From: Beijerinckiaceae bacterium | Lineage (GTDB): Bacteria > Pseudomonadota > Alphaproteobacteria > Rhizobiales > Beijerinckiaceae | Direction of reading: 5' to 3' | DNA length: 64,000 nt | Assembly: GCA_947454485.1 (NCBI GenBank) | Contig: CANGJJ010000007.1 | Span: 86,386-150,385 of the forward strand | In this document: in pieces, positions 1-9,777 of the stretch | Layout: every line of letters begins with the position of its first letter | Numbering within the stretch: the first letter of the stretch is position 1 | Position numbers and translations under genes: made by a program | The notes under the pieces: model-generated | Seen by the model: only the letters and a program-made list of their open reading frames with translations | What the model was told of the DNA's origin: nothing | Databases searched by the model: none

Positions 1-3
1 GCC

Positions 4-756
4 GTGAGCATGGCCGTGCTGCGGGTGCTGGAGGCTGAGGCTGGCCTTGATCTGTCGCGCGATGCTGCCTTTGTGGCTGGCCATTCGCTGGGCGAATATT
101 CGGCCCTTGCTGCAGCTGGCTCGATCTCGCTGGCCGACACGGCCCGCCTGCTGCGTCTGCGCGGTCAGGCCATGCAAAAGGCCGTGCCGGTAGGCGAAGG
201 CGCTATGGCGGCCATCCTTGGTCTTGAATTTGAGCCCGTGGCCGCCGTGGCGGCGCAGGCTGCCCAAGAGACCGGCGGCGTCTGTCAGGCTGCCAATGAC
301 AATGGTGGCGGTCAGGTGGTGATCTCTGGCGCCAAGGCCGCCGTTGAGCGGGCCATGGAACTGGCCAAAGCGGCTGGTGCCAAGCGCACCGTGCCCCTGC
401 CCGTCTCCGCCCCCTTCCATTGCTCCTTGATGCAGCCGGCGGCTGACGCCATGGCCGCGGCTCTGGCGGGCGTGGAAATCCGCGCGCCCAAGGCCCCGCT
501 GGTGGCCAATGTGACCGCTGGGCCAATCACCGACCCCGCCGAGATCCGCGCTCGTTTGGTCGAGCAGGTGACTGGCACTGTGCGCTGGCGCGAATGCATG
601 TCTTATATGGCAGCCCAAGGTGTTTCGACCTTCTATGAGCTGGGCGCTGGCAAGGTTCTGTCGGGTCTGGTGAAGCGCATTGCGGATACCGCCACCGGTG
701 TCTCGGTGGGCACACCTGCTGATGTGGTGACATTCAAGACGGCCCGTCAGGGCTGA
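4..756 (+). CDS. fabD: Malonyl-CoA:ACP transacylase, 5'-truncated by window start
   Basis: GHSLGEYSAL active-site motif; directly upstream of fabG-acpP-fabF. Confidence 0.95.
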   Translation: MSMAVLRVLEAEAGLDLSRDAAFVAGHSLGEYSALAAAGSISLADTARLLRLRGQAMQKAVPVGEGAMAAILGLEFEPVAAVAAQAAQETGGVCQAANDNGGGQVVISGAKAAVERAMELAKAAGAKRTVPLPVSAPFHCSLMQPAADAMAAALAGVEIRAPKAPLVANVTAGPITDPAEIRARLVEQVTGTVRWRECMSYMAAQGVSTFYELGAGKVLSGLVKRIADTATGVSVGTPADVVTFKTARQG

Positions 757-768
757 TCCTGCAAGGAG

Positions 769-1512
769 ATGGCAATGTTCGATCTGACTGGCCTCAATGC
801 TTTGGTGACAGGTGCCACCGGTGGTCTGGGCGGCGCGATGGCGCGCGCGCTCCACAAGCAAGGCGCAACCGTGACCCTGTCGGGTACGCGCCGCGAGGCG
901 CTGGAGGCTTTGGCGGGGGAATTGGGCGCGCGCGTCCATGTTCTGCCCTGCAACCTGGCCGACAAGGATGAGGTCGAGGCTCTGGTGCCTGCGGCGGAGG
1001 CCGCCATGGGCCAGCTCGATATTCTGGTCAACAATGCCGGCATCACGCGCGATGGCCTGTTTATGCGCATGAAGGATGACGACTGGGATCAGGTGCTCAA
1101 TGTCAATCTGACCTCCGCCTTCCGCCTGTCGCGCGCCGCCCTCAAAGGCATGATGAAGCGCCGCTTCGGCCGCATCATCGGCATCACCTCGGTGGTGGGC
1201 GTGACGGGCAACCCCGGTCAGGGCAATTATGCCGCCTCCAAGGCTGGCATGATCGGCATGTCGAAGTCGCTGGCGGCGGAAGTTGCCACCCGCAACATCA
1301 CGGTCAACTGCATCGCGCCCGGCTTTATCGCCAGCCCGATGACTGATGTGCTCAATGAAAAGCAAAAAGAGGCGATTCTCTCGACCATTCCGGCTGCAAG
1401 GCTCGGAGAGGGCGAGGATATCGCCGCTGCGCTGGTTTATCTGGCCTCGCGCGAGGCGGGCTATATCACCGGCCAAACCCTGCATGTGAATGGCGGAATG
1501 GCCATGATCTAA
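769..1512 (+). CDS. fabG: 3-oxoacyl-ACP reductase FabG
   Basis: SDR family: TGATGGLGGA, NNAG, YAASKAG; fab cluster context. Confidence 0.95.
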   Translation: MAMFDLTGLNALVTGATGGLGGAMARALHKQGATVTLSGTRREALEALAGELGARVHVLPCNLADKDEVEALVPAAEAAMGQLDILVNNAGITRDGLFMRMKDDDWDQVLNVNLTSAFRLSRAALKGMMKRRFGRIIGITSVVGVTGNPGQGNYAASKAGMIGMSKSLAAEVATRNITVNCIAPGFIASPMTDVLNEKQKEAILSTIPAARLGEGEDIAAALVYLASREAGYITGQTLHVNGGMAMI

Positions 1513-1529
1513 GGGGTTTTCCACCCCTT
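1511..1529 (+). other. Inverted repeat after fabG (AAGGGGT-TTTCC-ACCCCTT, no U-tract)
   Basis: 7-bp perfect stem read directly; function not determined. Confidence 0.4.
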
Positions 1530-1542
1530 GCACAAACAAGAG

Positions 1543-1575
1543 CCCGGCCGTTGCGACGCTCTCGCCTTGGCCGGG
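1543..1575 (+). other. Two-tier hairpin upstream of acpP (CCCGGCC/GGCCGGG with inner GCGA/TCGC)
   Basis: Inverted repeat read directly; lies in the fabG-acpP intergenic region. Confidence 0.45.
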
Positions 1576-1753
1576 GAAGTATGTTACCTAGCCGCTTCCC
1601 TCAGGGGGGCTTGCCATTCGCCCACGGTTGGGGTTTCACAGTGGCAGGAACGATAAACGGTTGAGACGTGGACGCCAGTCTGCGGATCGTTTCAGGCGGA
1701 TGACCGGAGGGTCATCTGGTCGAGATTTCACTAGAACGAGAACGAGGCTAAAA

Positions 1754-1993
1754 ATGAGCGATGTCGCCGAGCGCGTAAAGAAGATCGTCGTCCAGCATCT
1801 GGGCGTGGACGCGGAGAAGGTTGTCGATAACGCCGACTTCATCGATGATCTGGGCGCTGACTCGCTCGACCGCGTCGAGCTGGTTATGGCTTTCGAAGAA
1901 GAATTCGGCGTGGAAATCCCCGATGACGCAGCTGAATCGATCGTGACGGTCGGCGACGCTGTGCGCTTCGTCGAGAAGGCCAAAGCTGCCTAA
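1754..1993 (+). CDS. acpP: Acyl carrier protein AcpP
   Basis: [18 protein letters not shown]...[27 protein letters not shown]; start trimmed from the ORF-track start at 1628. Confidence 0.97.
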   Translation: MSDVAERVKKIVVQHLGVDAEKVVDNADFIDDLGADSLDRVELVMAFEEEFGVEIPDDAAESIVTVGDAVRFVEKAKAA

Positions 1994-1999
1994 TTGGCT

Positions 2000-2017
2000 G
2001 GCCCCTTTCGAGGGGCC
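2000..2017 (+). terminator. GC-rich hairpin GGCCCC-TTTCGA-GGGGCC followed by TTT, after acpP
   Basis: Inverted repeat seen directly just after the acpP stop codon. Confidence 0.5.
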
Positions 2018-2121
2018 TTTCGCCTCTGCCGGGTGACTGGCAGAGGACATCACAAGTTTGTCGCCGGGCCGGATCATCCGGCCCTTCGCGCCTTAAGGGC
2101 TTTGTAAGTTCGGGAATTGGC

Positions 2122-3381
2122 ATGAGAAGGGTCGTCATCACCGGTCTCGGCATGGTTTCGCCGCTTGCCTGTGGCGTTGAAGAAACTTGGAAGCTTCTCC
2201 TGGCTGGGCAAAGTGGTGCTGGCCGGATCGAAGCTTTCGATGCGTCAGACCTGCCCTGCCAGATTGCCTGTATGGTTCCGCGTGGTGATGGCACGAACGG
2301 CACGTTCGATGCTGACCAGTGGATGGAGCCCAAAGAACAGCGCAAAGTCGATGACTTCATCATCTTCGCGGTTGCAGCTGCAACCCAAGCGCTCAACGAC
2401 GCCAACTGGCATCCCAAAAGCTATGAAGACCAATGCGCCACCGGCGCGTTGATTGGCTCTGGCATTGGTGGCCTTGGCGGCATCTATGAGACCTCCATTC
2501 TGCTGAAGGAGAAAGGCCCGCGCCGCGTGTCGCCTTTCTTCATTCCCGGCCGCTTGATCAATCTGTGCTCGGGCTATGTGTCCATTCAGCACGGTCTCAA
2601 AGGCCCCAATCATTCTGTCGTCACGGCCTGCTCCACCGGCGCTCATGCGATTGGTGATGCGGCGCGTCTCATTGCTTTGGGCGATGCGGATGTGATGGTG
2701 GCGGGCGGTGCCGAATCCGCCGTCAACCGCATTGGCATTGCAGGCTTTGCCGCATGCCGTGCCTTGTCGACGAGCTTCAACGACACACCCACCAAAGGCT
2801 CACGCCCCTATGACAAGGACCGCGATGGTTTCGTCATGGGTGAAGGCGCAGGCTGCGTTGTTCTGGAAGATTACGAACATGCCAAAGCGCGCGGCGCCAA
2901 GATCTATGCTGAAGTGATTGGCTATGGCCTGTCGGGCGATGCCCATCACATCACCGCGCCCTCTGAGGATGGTGATGGCGCCTTCCGCTGCATGAGCATG
3001 GCGATCAAGCGCGCAGGCATCGACACATCCGAGATCGACTATGTGAATGCGCATGGCACCTCAACGCCGCTGGGCGATGAGATTGAGCTTGGCGCGGTCA
3101 CGCGTGTGATCGGCAAGGCGGCCTCGACCGTCTCCATGTCCTCCACCAAGTCGTCAATTGGTCATTTGCTGGGCGCGGCTGGCGCTGTCGAGGCGATCTT
3201 CTCGACCTTGGCCATCCGCGACAATATTGCGCCCCCCACCCTTAATCTCGACAATCCATCTGTGGAGACCGAGATTGATCTGGTGCCGCACAAAGCGCGC
3301 AAGCGCGAGATCAATGTGGCCCTGTCGAACTCCTTCGGCTTTGGTGGGACCAATGCGTCGCTTGTCCTGCGCCGTATCTGA
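2122..3381 (+). CDS. fabF: Beta-ketoacyl-ACP synthase II
   Basis: RRVVITGLGMVSPLA, TACSTGAHA active-site Cys, NAHGTSTPLGD, SIGHLLGAAG. Confidence 0.96.
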   Translation: MRRVVITGLGMVSPLACGVEETWKLLLAGQSGAGRIEAFDASDLPCQIACMVPRGDGTNGTFDADQWMEPKEQRKVDDFIIFAVAAATQALNDANWHPKSYEDQCATGALIGSGIGGLGGIYETSILLKEKGPRRVSPFFIPGRLINLCSGYVSIQHGLKGPNHSVVTACSTGAHAIGDAARLIALGDADVMVAGGAESAVNRIGIAGFAACRALSTSFNDTPTKGSRPYDKDRDGFVMGEGAGCVVLEDYEHAKARGAKIYAEVIGYGLSGDAHHITAPSEDGDGAFRCMSMAIKRAGIDTSEIDYVNAHGTSTPLGDEIELGAVTRVIGKAASTVSMSSTKSSIGHLLGAAGAVEAIFSTLAIRDNIAPPTLNLDNPSVETEIDLVPHKARKREINVALSNSFGFGGTNASLVLRRI

Positions 3382-3485
3382 GAAGCTGCGGTAAAGTTCT
3401 CCACAGCGTGATAGCTCGCCATTTTGCCACAAAGCTGGTTAGTTTAGTCTGTGTGACACAGTCTCAGAGAGCAACGGTCTGAACG

Positions 3486-5351
3486 ATGAGCGGCCCCAAT
3501 CCGACGGACCCGTCTGCCAACCTGCCCCCGCCTGAACGCGGTGGGTTTTTCCGGCGGCATTTGCGCACGCCGCGCGAGGCTTTGCAGCCTGAAGAGGCCC
3601 CACCGCCGCCGCCGCCACCGCCACGCCCGAGCAAGCGCCGTCCGACCCTGTCGGCTGTCAGCGGCTTTCTGTCTTTCTTGCTCATCATGCTGGTTGGCGT
3701 TGTCGGGCTCTTTGCCTGGGGCCATCAGCAATTGCTGTCGCCCGGCCCGCTCACCTCCGACAAAGTGGTGCTGATTGCGCCGCGCACCGAAGTGCCGGAC
3801 ATCGTCGCGCAACTCGAGAGCGATGGCATTATCTCCAACAGCACTTTGCTCAACATCACGCTGGTGCTGGAGGGTACGCGCAGTCGCATCAAAGCGGGTG
3901 AATATCTCTTCAAGCAACAAGCAAGCCTGCGCGATGTGATCGACACACTCGTGAGTGGCAAGCAATTGCTCCATTCGATCACGATCCCCGAAGGTCTCAC
4001 CTCTGAGCAGATCGTGCAGCGTTTGCGTGAGAATGATTTGCTCGCCGGTGATGTGCGCGAAGTGCCAAAGGAAGGCACACTGCTGCCCGAAACCTATCGC
4101 GTCGCGCGCGGCATGTTGCGCAATGATCTCATCCGCAAAATGCAGGATGATCAAAAGCGCGTTCTTGATCAAATCTGGTCGCGCCGCTCGGGTGATTTGC
4201 CTTTGTCATCGCCCTATGAATTGGTGACGCTCGCCTCCATCGTTGAAAAAGAAACGGGCCGCGCGGATGAGCGCACGCGTGTGGCCGGCGTCTTTGTGAA
4301 CCGCCTCAACAAGCGCATGCGTCTGCAATCTGACCCGACCATTGTTTATGGACTGGTCGGCGGCAAAGGCACATTGGGACGCGGCATTTTGCGCAGCGAG
4401 CTTGATCGCGCGACGCCTTACAACACCTATCAGATTGATGGTCTGCCGCCTGGCCCGATTGCCAATCCCGGCCGTGCTGCCCTGGAGGCTGTCGCCAATC
4501 CTTCGCGCACGCGCGATCTTTATTTCGTCGCCGATGGCACAGGCGGTCATGCTTTTGCAGATTCGCTCGAACAGCATAATCGCAATGTGACGCGCTGGCG
4601 GCAGATTGAGCGCGACCAACGCGCAGCGCCCAATGGCACCCCCGCAATGACGCCTGTGGATCGTGTTGTGCCCGATGCGCCCGCCCTGACCGCGCCGCGT
4701 GACCAGCGCGGCGAGCTTGAAACACCAGCCCAAACTTTCGGTGCGCTCGCGCCCCGTTTTGATGTGGGTGGCAAGGGCATGATCGTTGCGACTGATCCAG
4801 CTCCGAAATTTGGCCTTGATGGCGCGCTCGACAAGAGCCTGTCGGCAAGCTTCCCCCTGCAGCGCAATGCGATGGATGGGCCGGTGGAAGGCGATGACGC
4901 GATTGACCCCAATGCCTATCCGGTCTCGCCGCAACAGCGCGCCGACCAACGCGCGCGCGCCGCGCGCAATGGCGTGTCGGCGGGGGATGATGGTTTGCCG
5001 GATTTGGGCGATCTGCGCTTGCGCGCCTCTGCTGCGCCCGCCGCTGCAGGCTCGCGCGTGCGCATCTTTGACGCCTCCGAAGGCACGGCAATTGATCCAC
5101 TGCGCAATCGCAAATGGGATCTGAACTCAGCCCATATGATCCCTGATGATATGAACCCAGCGCAGCCGGCCAAGGCCGCGCCGCGCAAACAGCAAACCAG
5201 CGTTCAGCCCAAAGCCGAAAAGCCGGAGCGCAAGCCAGCCAACCAGCAGGCCAATGCAGCCCCCAAAGCTGAGGGCAAGCCCGCGCCTGCGCCCAAGCGC
5301 CAGCCCGCCAAACCCAAGCCCGCCCCGGTTGAGGCTGAAGACGCGGACTGA
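3486..5351 (+). CDS. mltG: Endolytic transglycosylase MltG with long Pro/Ala/Lys-rich C-terminal extension
   Basis: N-terminal TM; ASIVEKETGRADERTRVAGVFVNRL, LQSDPTIVYG, PYNTYQIDGLPPGPIANPG, YFVADGTGGHAFA. Confidence 0.93.
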   Translation: MSGPNPTDPSANLPPPERGGFFRRHLRTPREALQPEEAPPPPPPPPRPSKRRPTLSAVSGFLSFLLIMLVGVVGLFAWGHQQLLSPGPLTSDKVVLIAPRTEVPDIVAQLESDGIISNSTLLNITLVLEGTRSRIKAGEYLFKQQASLRDVIDTLVSGKQLLHSITIPEGLTSEQIVQRLRENDLLAGDVREVPKEGTLLPETYRVARGMLRNDLIRKMQDDQKRVLDQIWSRRSGDLPLSSPYELVTLASIVEKETGRADERTRVAGVFVNRLNKRMRLQSDPTIVYGLVGGKGTLGRGILRSELDRATPYNTYQIDGLPPGPIANPGRAALEAVANPSRTRDLYFVADGTGGHAFADSLEQHNRNVTRWRQIERDQRAAPNGTPAMTPVDRVVPDAPALTAPRDQRGELETPAQTFGALAPRFDVGGKGMIVATDPAPKFGLDGALDKSLSASFPLQRNAMDGPVEGDDAIDPNAYPVSPQQRADQRARAARNGVSAGDDGLPDLGDLRLRASAAPAAAGSRVRIFDASEGTAIDPLRNRKWDLNSAHMIPDDMNPAQPAKAAPRKQQTSVQPKAEKPERKPANQQANAAPKAEGKPAPAPKRQPAKPKPAPVEAEDAD

Positions 5352-5413
5352 GATCGCTTGAGCCTATGGCAGTGCGCCACTATGGTGCGCCACCACGCCG
5401 AGGCAGGTGCCCA

Positions 5414-6301
5414 ATGAGTCTCAAAAGCATGACCGGTTTTGCACGCATGTCGGGCCACAGCCCGCCATGGGGCTGGGCCTGGGAGCTGAAAGCCGTCAAT
5501 GCCAAGGGGCTCGATGTGCGCCTGCGCCTGCCGCCGGGCTTCGACCGGATCGAGGCTGATGCGCGCGCCAAGATCAGCAATACACTGGCACGCGGCACGG
5601 TCTATGCGACCCTCTCAGCCCAGCGCGAGGCCGCCGCCCCGCAAGTGCGCATCAATCATGATGTGCTGGCTGCGCTTGTTGAGGCTGTGAGCCAAGTGCC
5701 GACCTCCAGCCAATTGCAGCCCGCCTCGCTTGATGGATTGTTGAATGTGCGCGGTGTGGTTGAAGTCATCGACACGCCAGATGATGAAGCCATCATCATC
5801 GCTGCTGCGCGCGATGCGCTCCATGGTCTTGAGGCTGCACTCAAAGAGATGATTGAGGCGCGCGCGCGTGAAGGTGCAGCTTTGCACACCGTCTTGAGTG
5901 AGCGCGTGACGCGCATTGCCGCTCTGACACAGGCCGCCGAAGATTGCCCCGGCCGACAGGCTGATGCTGTCAAAGCGCGGCTTGCCCGCTCACTCGAAAC
6001 TCTCACACAAGCAAGCCCCGCACTTGATCCTGCGCGTCTTCATCAAGAGGCTTTGCTGCTGGCTGCCAAGGCGGATATTCGCGAAGAGCTTGACCGTTTG
6101 AAGACCCATGTGGCGGCGGCGCGCGATCTTCTTGCCAGCGGCCAGCCCGCCGGGCGCAAGCTCGACTTTTTGGCGCAGGAGTTTGCGCGCGAAGCCAATA
6201 CCCTATGTTCAAAATCCAATGATCCTGCTCTCACCTCCATCGGCATGGAGCTGCGGGTTGAGATTGAACAACTCCGCGAGCAAGTGCAGAATATCGAATG
6301 A
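5414..6301 (+). CDS. YicC/YloC family protein
   Basis: MSLKSMTGFAR N-terminus; C-terminal KLDFLAQEFAREANTLCSKSND; ORF start trimmed from 5366. Confidence 0.92.
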   Translation: MSLKSMTGFARMSGHSPPWGWAWELKAVNAKGLDVRLRLPPGFDRIEADARAKISNTLARGTVYATLSAQREAAAPQVRINHDVLAALVEAVSQVPTSSQLQPASLDGLLNVRGVVEVIDTPDDEAIIIAAARDALHGLEAALKEMIEARAREGAALHTVLSERVTRIAALTQAAEDCPGRQADAVKARLARSLETLTQASPALDPARLHQEALLLAAKADIREELDRLKTHVAAARDLLASGQPAGRKLDFLAQEFAREANTLCSKSNDPALTSIGMELRVEIEQLREQVQNIE

Positions 6302-6972
6302 GCAGCTCACCCGCCTCCAAAGTCTCCTCGCCCTCGCCGCTCGTCACCGGACGACGCGGATTGATGTTGATCCTCTCCTCGCCCTCGGGTGCAGGCAAGA
6401 CGACGCTGACGCGCATGTTGCTGCAGGACAAGTCGATTGATCTGACTTTGTCGGTCTCTTCGACAACACGCGACCGCCGCTCCTCGGAAGTGGATGGCAT
6501 CCATTATCACTTCATCAGCAAGCCGACCTTCGAGCGCATGCGCGATGCCGACGAGTTTTTGGAATGGGCTGAGGTGCACGGCAATTTCTACGGCTCACCG
6601 CGCGGCCCTGTTGAGAGCGTTCTGAAGCAAGGGCGCGATGTGCTCTTTGACATTGACTATCAAGGCACACAACAGGTGCGCCGCAAGGCCCCTGATGATG
6701 TTGTCACGATCTTCATTCTGCCGCCGACCATGACGGAGTTGCGCTCGCGTCTCGAACGCCGCGCCGAAGATTCGCAAGACACGATCGACAAGCGCCTCGT
6801 CAATGCGCGCCACGAAATCCAGCGCTGGACGAGCTATGACTATGTGCTCGTCAATGATGATCTGCAGCAGACTTATAAACAGGTGCTGACCATTCTCGCA
6901 GCTGAGCGCCTGCGCCGCGCACGCGCGCAAGATGCCATTACCCATTTCGTGCAGGATTTGCTGCGCGAATAA
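6298..6972 (+). CDS. gmk: Guanylate kinase
   Basis: LSSPSGAGKTTLTR P-loop, SVSSTTRDRRSSEVDGIHYHF, YGSPR; overlaps yicC by 4 nt. Confidence 0.95.
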   Translation: MSSSPASKVSSPSPLVTGRRGLMLILSSPSGAGKTTLTRMLLQDKSIDLTLSVSSTTRDRRSSEVDGIHYHFISKPTFERMRDADEFLEWAEVHGNFYGSPRGPVESVLKQGRDVLFDIDYQGTQQVRRKAPDDVVTIFILPPTMTELRSRLERRAEDSQDTIDKRLVNARHEIQRWTSYDYVLVNDDLQQTYKQVLTILAAERLRRARAQDAITHFVQDLLRE

Positions 6973-8373
6973 TTAGCGATCACGCCCTGCAGCTTTGCGG
7001 TTCTGCGCACCCAGCGCTGCAATCTCGGCCACCAATGCGCTGATATGCTGATGCGTCTGCGTGGGCAAAGCTGGCACTTCCCCCTGCTGGGCGGGTGGGG
7101 CAATGGCTTTGGCAAAACCAAGCTTGGCCGCCTCCTTGATGCGCAAGGCTGAGTGAACCACCGGACGCACAGCGCCCGACAAAGCAACCTCACCAAAATA
7201 GACTGTGTCTGACGGCAAAACGGCACCCGTCAGTGACGATACAAGAGCCGCCGCCGCCGCCAGATCTGCAGCAGGCTCGCTCACACGCAAACCACCCGCC
7301 ACGCTCAAATAGACATCATGCTGGCCAAGGCGCAGACCACCATGCGCCTCCAACACGGCGATCACCATGGACAGGCGGGCGGGATCCCAACCCACAACAG
7401 CGCGGCGCGGTGTGCCAAGCGATGTTGGTGCGACCAAAGCTTGCACCTCCACCAATACGGGGCGTGTGCCTTCAATCCCTGCAAAGACCGCAGCACCCGG
7501 CGCGCTGGAGTCACGGCCGGCCAGAAAGAGCGCGGAGGGATTGGTGACCTCCGACAGGCCCTGCCCTGTCATTTCAAACACACCAATTTCATCGGTCGGG
7601 CCGAAGCGATTTTTCACCGAGCGCAGAATGCGGAAATGATGACCGCCCTCGCCTTCAAAAGACACGACCGCATCGACCATATGTTCGACAACGCGGGGAC
7701 CCGCGATCTGCCCATCTTTGGTGACATGGCCAACGAGGATCACGGCCGCATTGGTTGTCTTGGCATAACGGATCAGGGCCTGAGCTGCGCCGCGCACCTG
7801 CGTGACGGTGCCGGGGGTCGACTCAACCTGATCCGTCCACATGGTCTGGATCGAGTCGATAATCACGAGCGCGGGGGCACGCCCCTGCTGCAAAGTCGCA
7901 ACAATATCTTCAACGCTGGTTTCTGCTGCCAGCTCCACAGGCGCATCAGCCAGACCCAGACGCTCGGCGCGCAGACGCACCTGCGCCACCGCCTCTTCGC
8001 CCGAAATATAACAGACCCGATGGCCCTGCCGCGCGAGTGTGGCGCAGGCCTGAATGAGCAGGGTCGATTTGCCGATGCCCGGCTCCCCGCCCAGCAAAAT
8101 GACGGAGCCGGGAACAAAGCCCCCGCCGGTGACGCGGTCGAGCTCTTCAATCCCCGACGTGATACGCGGCGGGCTCTTGGTCTGGCCGCTCAAGCCCTCG
8201 AGCGGAAAGACGCGGCCCTTGCGAGCCTTCTGCGCGGCCTGCCCGCCAATGCCCGAGCCAGCCACTTCTTCGGAAATGGAATTCCACTCGCCGCAGGCCT
8301 CGCATTTACCCTGCCAGCGCTGGGAGACAGCGCCGCAGGCCTGACAGACGAATGTGCCGCGTCCCTTGGCCAT
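6973..8373 (-). CDS. radA: DNA repair protein RadA
   Basis: CQACG/CEACGEWNS zinc finger, GGEPGIGKSTLL, KNRFGPTDEIGVFEM. Confidence 0.96.
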   Translation of the reverse strand: MAKGRGTFVCQACGAVSQRWQGKCEACGEWNSISEEVAGSGIGGQAAQKARKGRVFPLEGLSGQTKSPPRITSGIEELDRVTGGGFVPGSVILLGGEPGIGKSTLLIQACATLARQGHRVCYISGEEAVAQVRLRAERLGLADAPVELAAETSVEDIVATLQQGRAPALVIIDSIQTMWTDQVESTPGTVTQVRGAAQALIRYAKTTNAAVILVGHVTKDGQIAGPRVVEHMVDAVVSFEGEGGHHFRILRSVKNRFGPTDEIGVFEMTGQGLSEVTNPSALFLAGRDSSAPGAAVFAGIEGTRPVLVEVQALVAPTSLGTPRRAVVGWDPARLSMVIAVLEAHGGLRLGQHDVYLSVAGGLRVSEPAADLAAAAALVSSLTGAVLPSDTVYFGEVALSGAVRPVVHSALRIKEAAKLGFAKAIAPPAQQGEVPALPTQTHQHISALVAEIAALGAQNRKAAGRDR

Positions 8374-8588
8374 CAGGCGGCCTGTGCTTGGGGCTGGACA
8401 ACCTCTGGCTCAACGGGGCGCAGATAGTTACGCAACTGGGAGAGCTGCTTCTCCAGCGAGGCCTCAGCCGCGCGCAGCTCATCAAGCGCCTCTTCCACGC
8501 AACGCGAGGCTTCATTGAAACTGGGTGCCGGGGGAAGTCGGCGGGTAAAATCCAAAACCGGGGTCTCGGTGGAAGCTTCAAAATTCAT
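8373..8588 (-). CDS. Hypothetical small protein (71 aa)
   Basis: Compact ORF between alr and radA on the same strand, abutting the radA start. Confidence 0.5.
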   Translation of the reverse strand: MNFEASTETPVLDFTRRLPPAPSFNEASRCVEEALDELRAAEASLEKQLSQLRNYLRPVEPEVVQPQAQAA

Positions 8589-8658
8589 GTCAGTCCCCCA
8601 ATCTCATTTCAGGATGGAAAGAACATAACATGAACATTCGAGCTTGGCAAGGGGTTTC

Positions 8659-9777
8659 TCACCCGCCCTTATAGATCCGGTGATAGCGGCGGCTGAGATT
8701 GGTCAAAATCTCATAGCCGATCGTGCCAGCCCGCTCGGCCATCTCATCAACGCCCCAACGGGCGTTGAGCAGTTCGACCATAGTGCCCGGCCGCACATCC
8801 CCCGCATCGGTCACATCAAGCACGGTCAGATCCATCGAGACCCGCCCCGCAAAGGGACAGAGCTTGTCATTGACCACAGCCTCGCCACCGGCGCGCTGGT
8901 CCGTCGCCATCAGATTGCGCGGCATGCCGTCGGCATAACCAACACCGATGGTCGCAAGTTTGGTTTTCCGCTTCGCGGTCCATTGCACATTATAGCCGAC
9001 GCTCTCGCCCGCCTTGATCTCGCGGATCTGCAAAACCGGCGTGCGCAAAGTCACCACACTGCGCATCGGATTTTTGGAGCCCGGTGTCGGATTGCCGCCA
9101 TAGAGCGCATAACCGGGCCGTACGAGATCGAAGAAAGGTTGCTGCGGCAAGAAGAGCGCCGAAGAATTCGCCATGCTCGCCGCCAGAGCGGGAAAAGCAC
9201 TGCGGAGTTTTTCAAAGCGCGCGATCTGCTGATCGTTCAAACCATCTTTCGGCAATTCGGACGAGACGAAATGGCTCATCAGAAGATCAACGCGGACCGT
9301 CTGCACCATGCCAGCCAGAGACAGAAGTTCATCGACCCCAAAGCCCAAACGGTTCATGCCCGTGTCGACATGAAGTGCGGCCGGCACGCTGGCGCCAATG
9401 CCACTGCCGCTCCACAGTTGCAAATCATGCAGACTGCCCAGAACCGGCTTCAGCCCATAGGAGAGATAACTCTGCAAACGCTCAACGCCCGAGAGCAGAC
9501 CATTGAGCACATAGATCTCGGCCTCAGCGCCCGTCACCGCGCGAACACGCACACCTTCGGAGACATGGGCCACGAAGAAAATTTTGCAGCCCGCATGAAA
9601 GAGAGAGCGCGCGGCCTGTTCAGTACCAATGCCATAGGCATCGGCCTTCACCACCGCCGCGCAACGCGCCGGGGCAGAGCGCGCCGCCAGCAAACGCCAG
9701 TTGGCAACGAGCGCATCAAGATCAATGATGAGTTCGGCCTGCGCTTTGGCGCGGTCGATGGGGGCAAGTCCAGCCAC
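8659..9777 (-). CDS. alr: Alanine racemase
   Basis: AVVKADAYGIG PLP-lysine motif, VDTGMNRLGF, GRVSMDLTVLDVT. Confidence 0.95.
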   Translation of the reverse strand: MAGLAPIDRAKAQAELIIDLDALVANWRLLAARSAPARCAAVVKADAYGIGTEQAARSLFHAGCKIFFVAHVSEGVRVRAVTGAEAEIYVLNGLLSGVERLQSYLSYGLKPVLGSLHDLQLWSGSGIGASVPAALHVDTGMNRLGFGVDELLSLAGMVQTVRVDLLMSHFVSSELPKDGLNDQQIARFEKLRSAFPALAASMANSSALFLPQQPFFDLVRPGYALYGGNPTPGSKNPMRSVVTLRTPVLQIREIKAGESVGYNVQWTAKRKTKLATIGVGYADGMPRNLMATDQRAGGEAVVNDKLCPFAGRVSMDLTVLDVTDAGDVRPGTMVELLNARWGVDEMAERAGTIGYEILTNLSRRYHRIYKGG

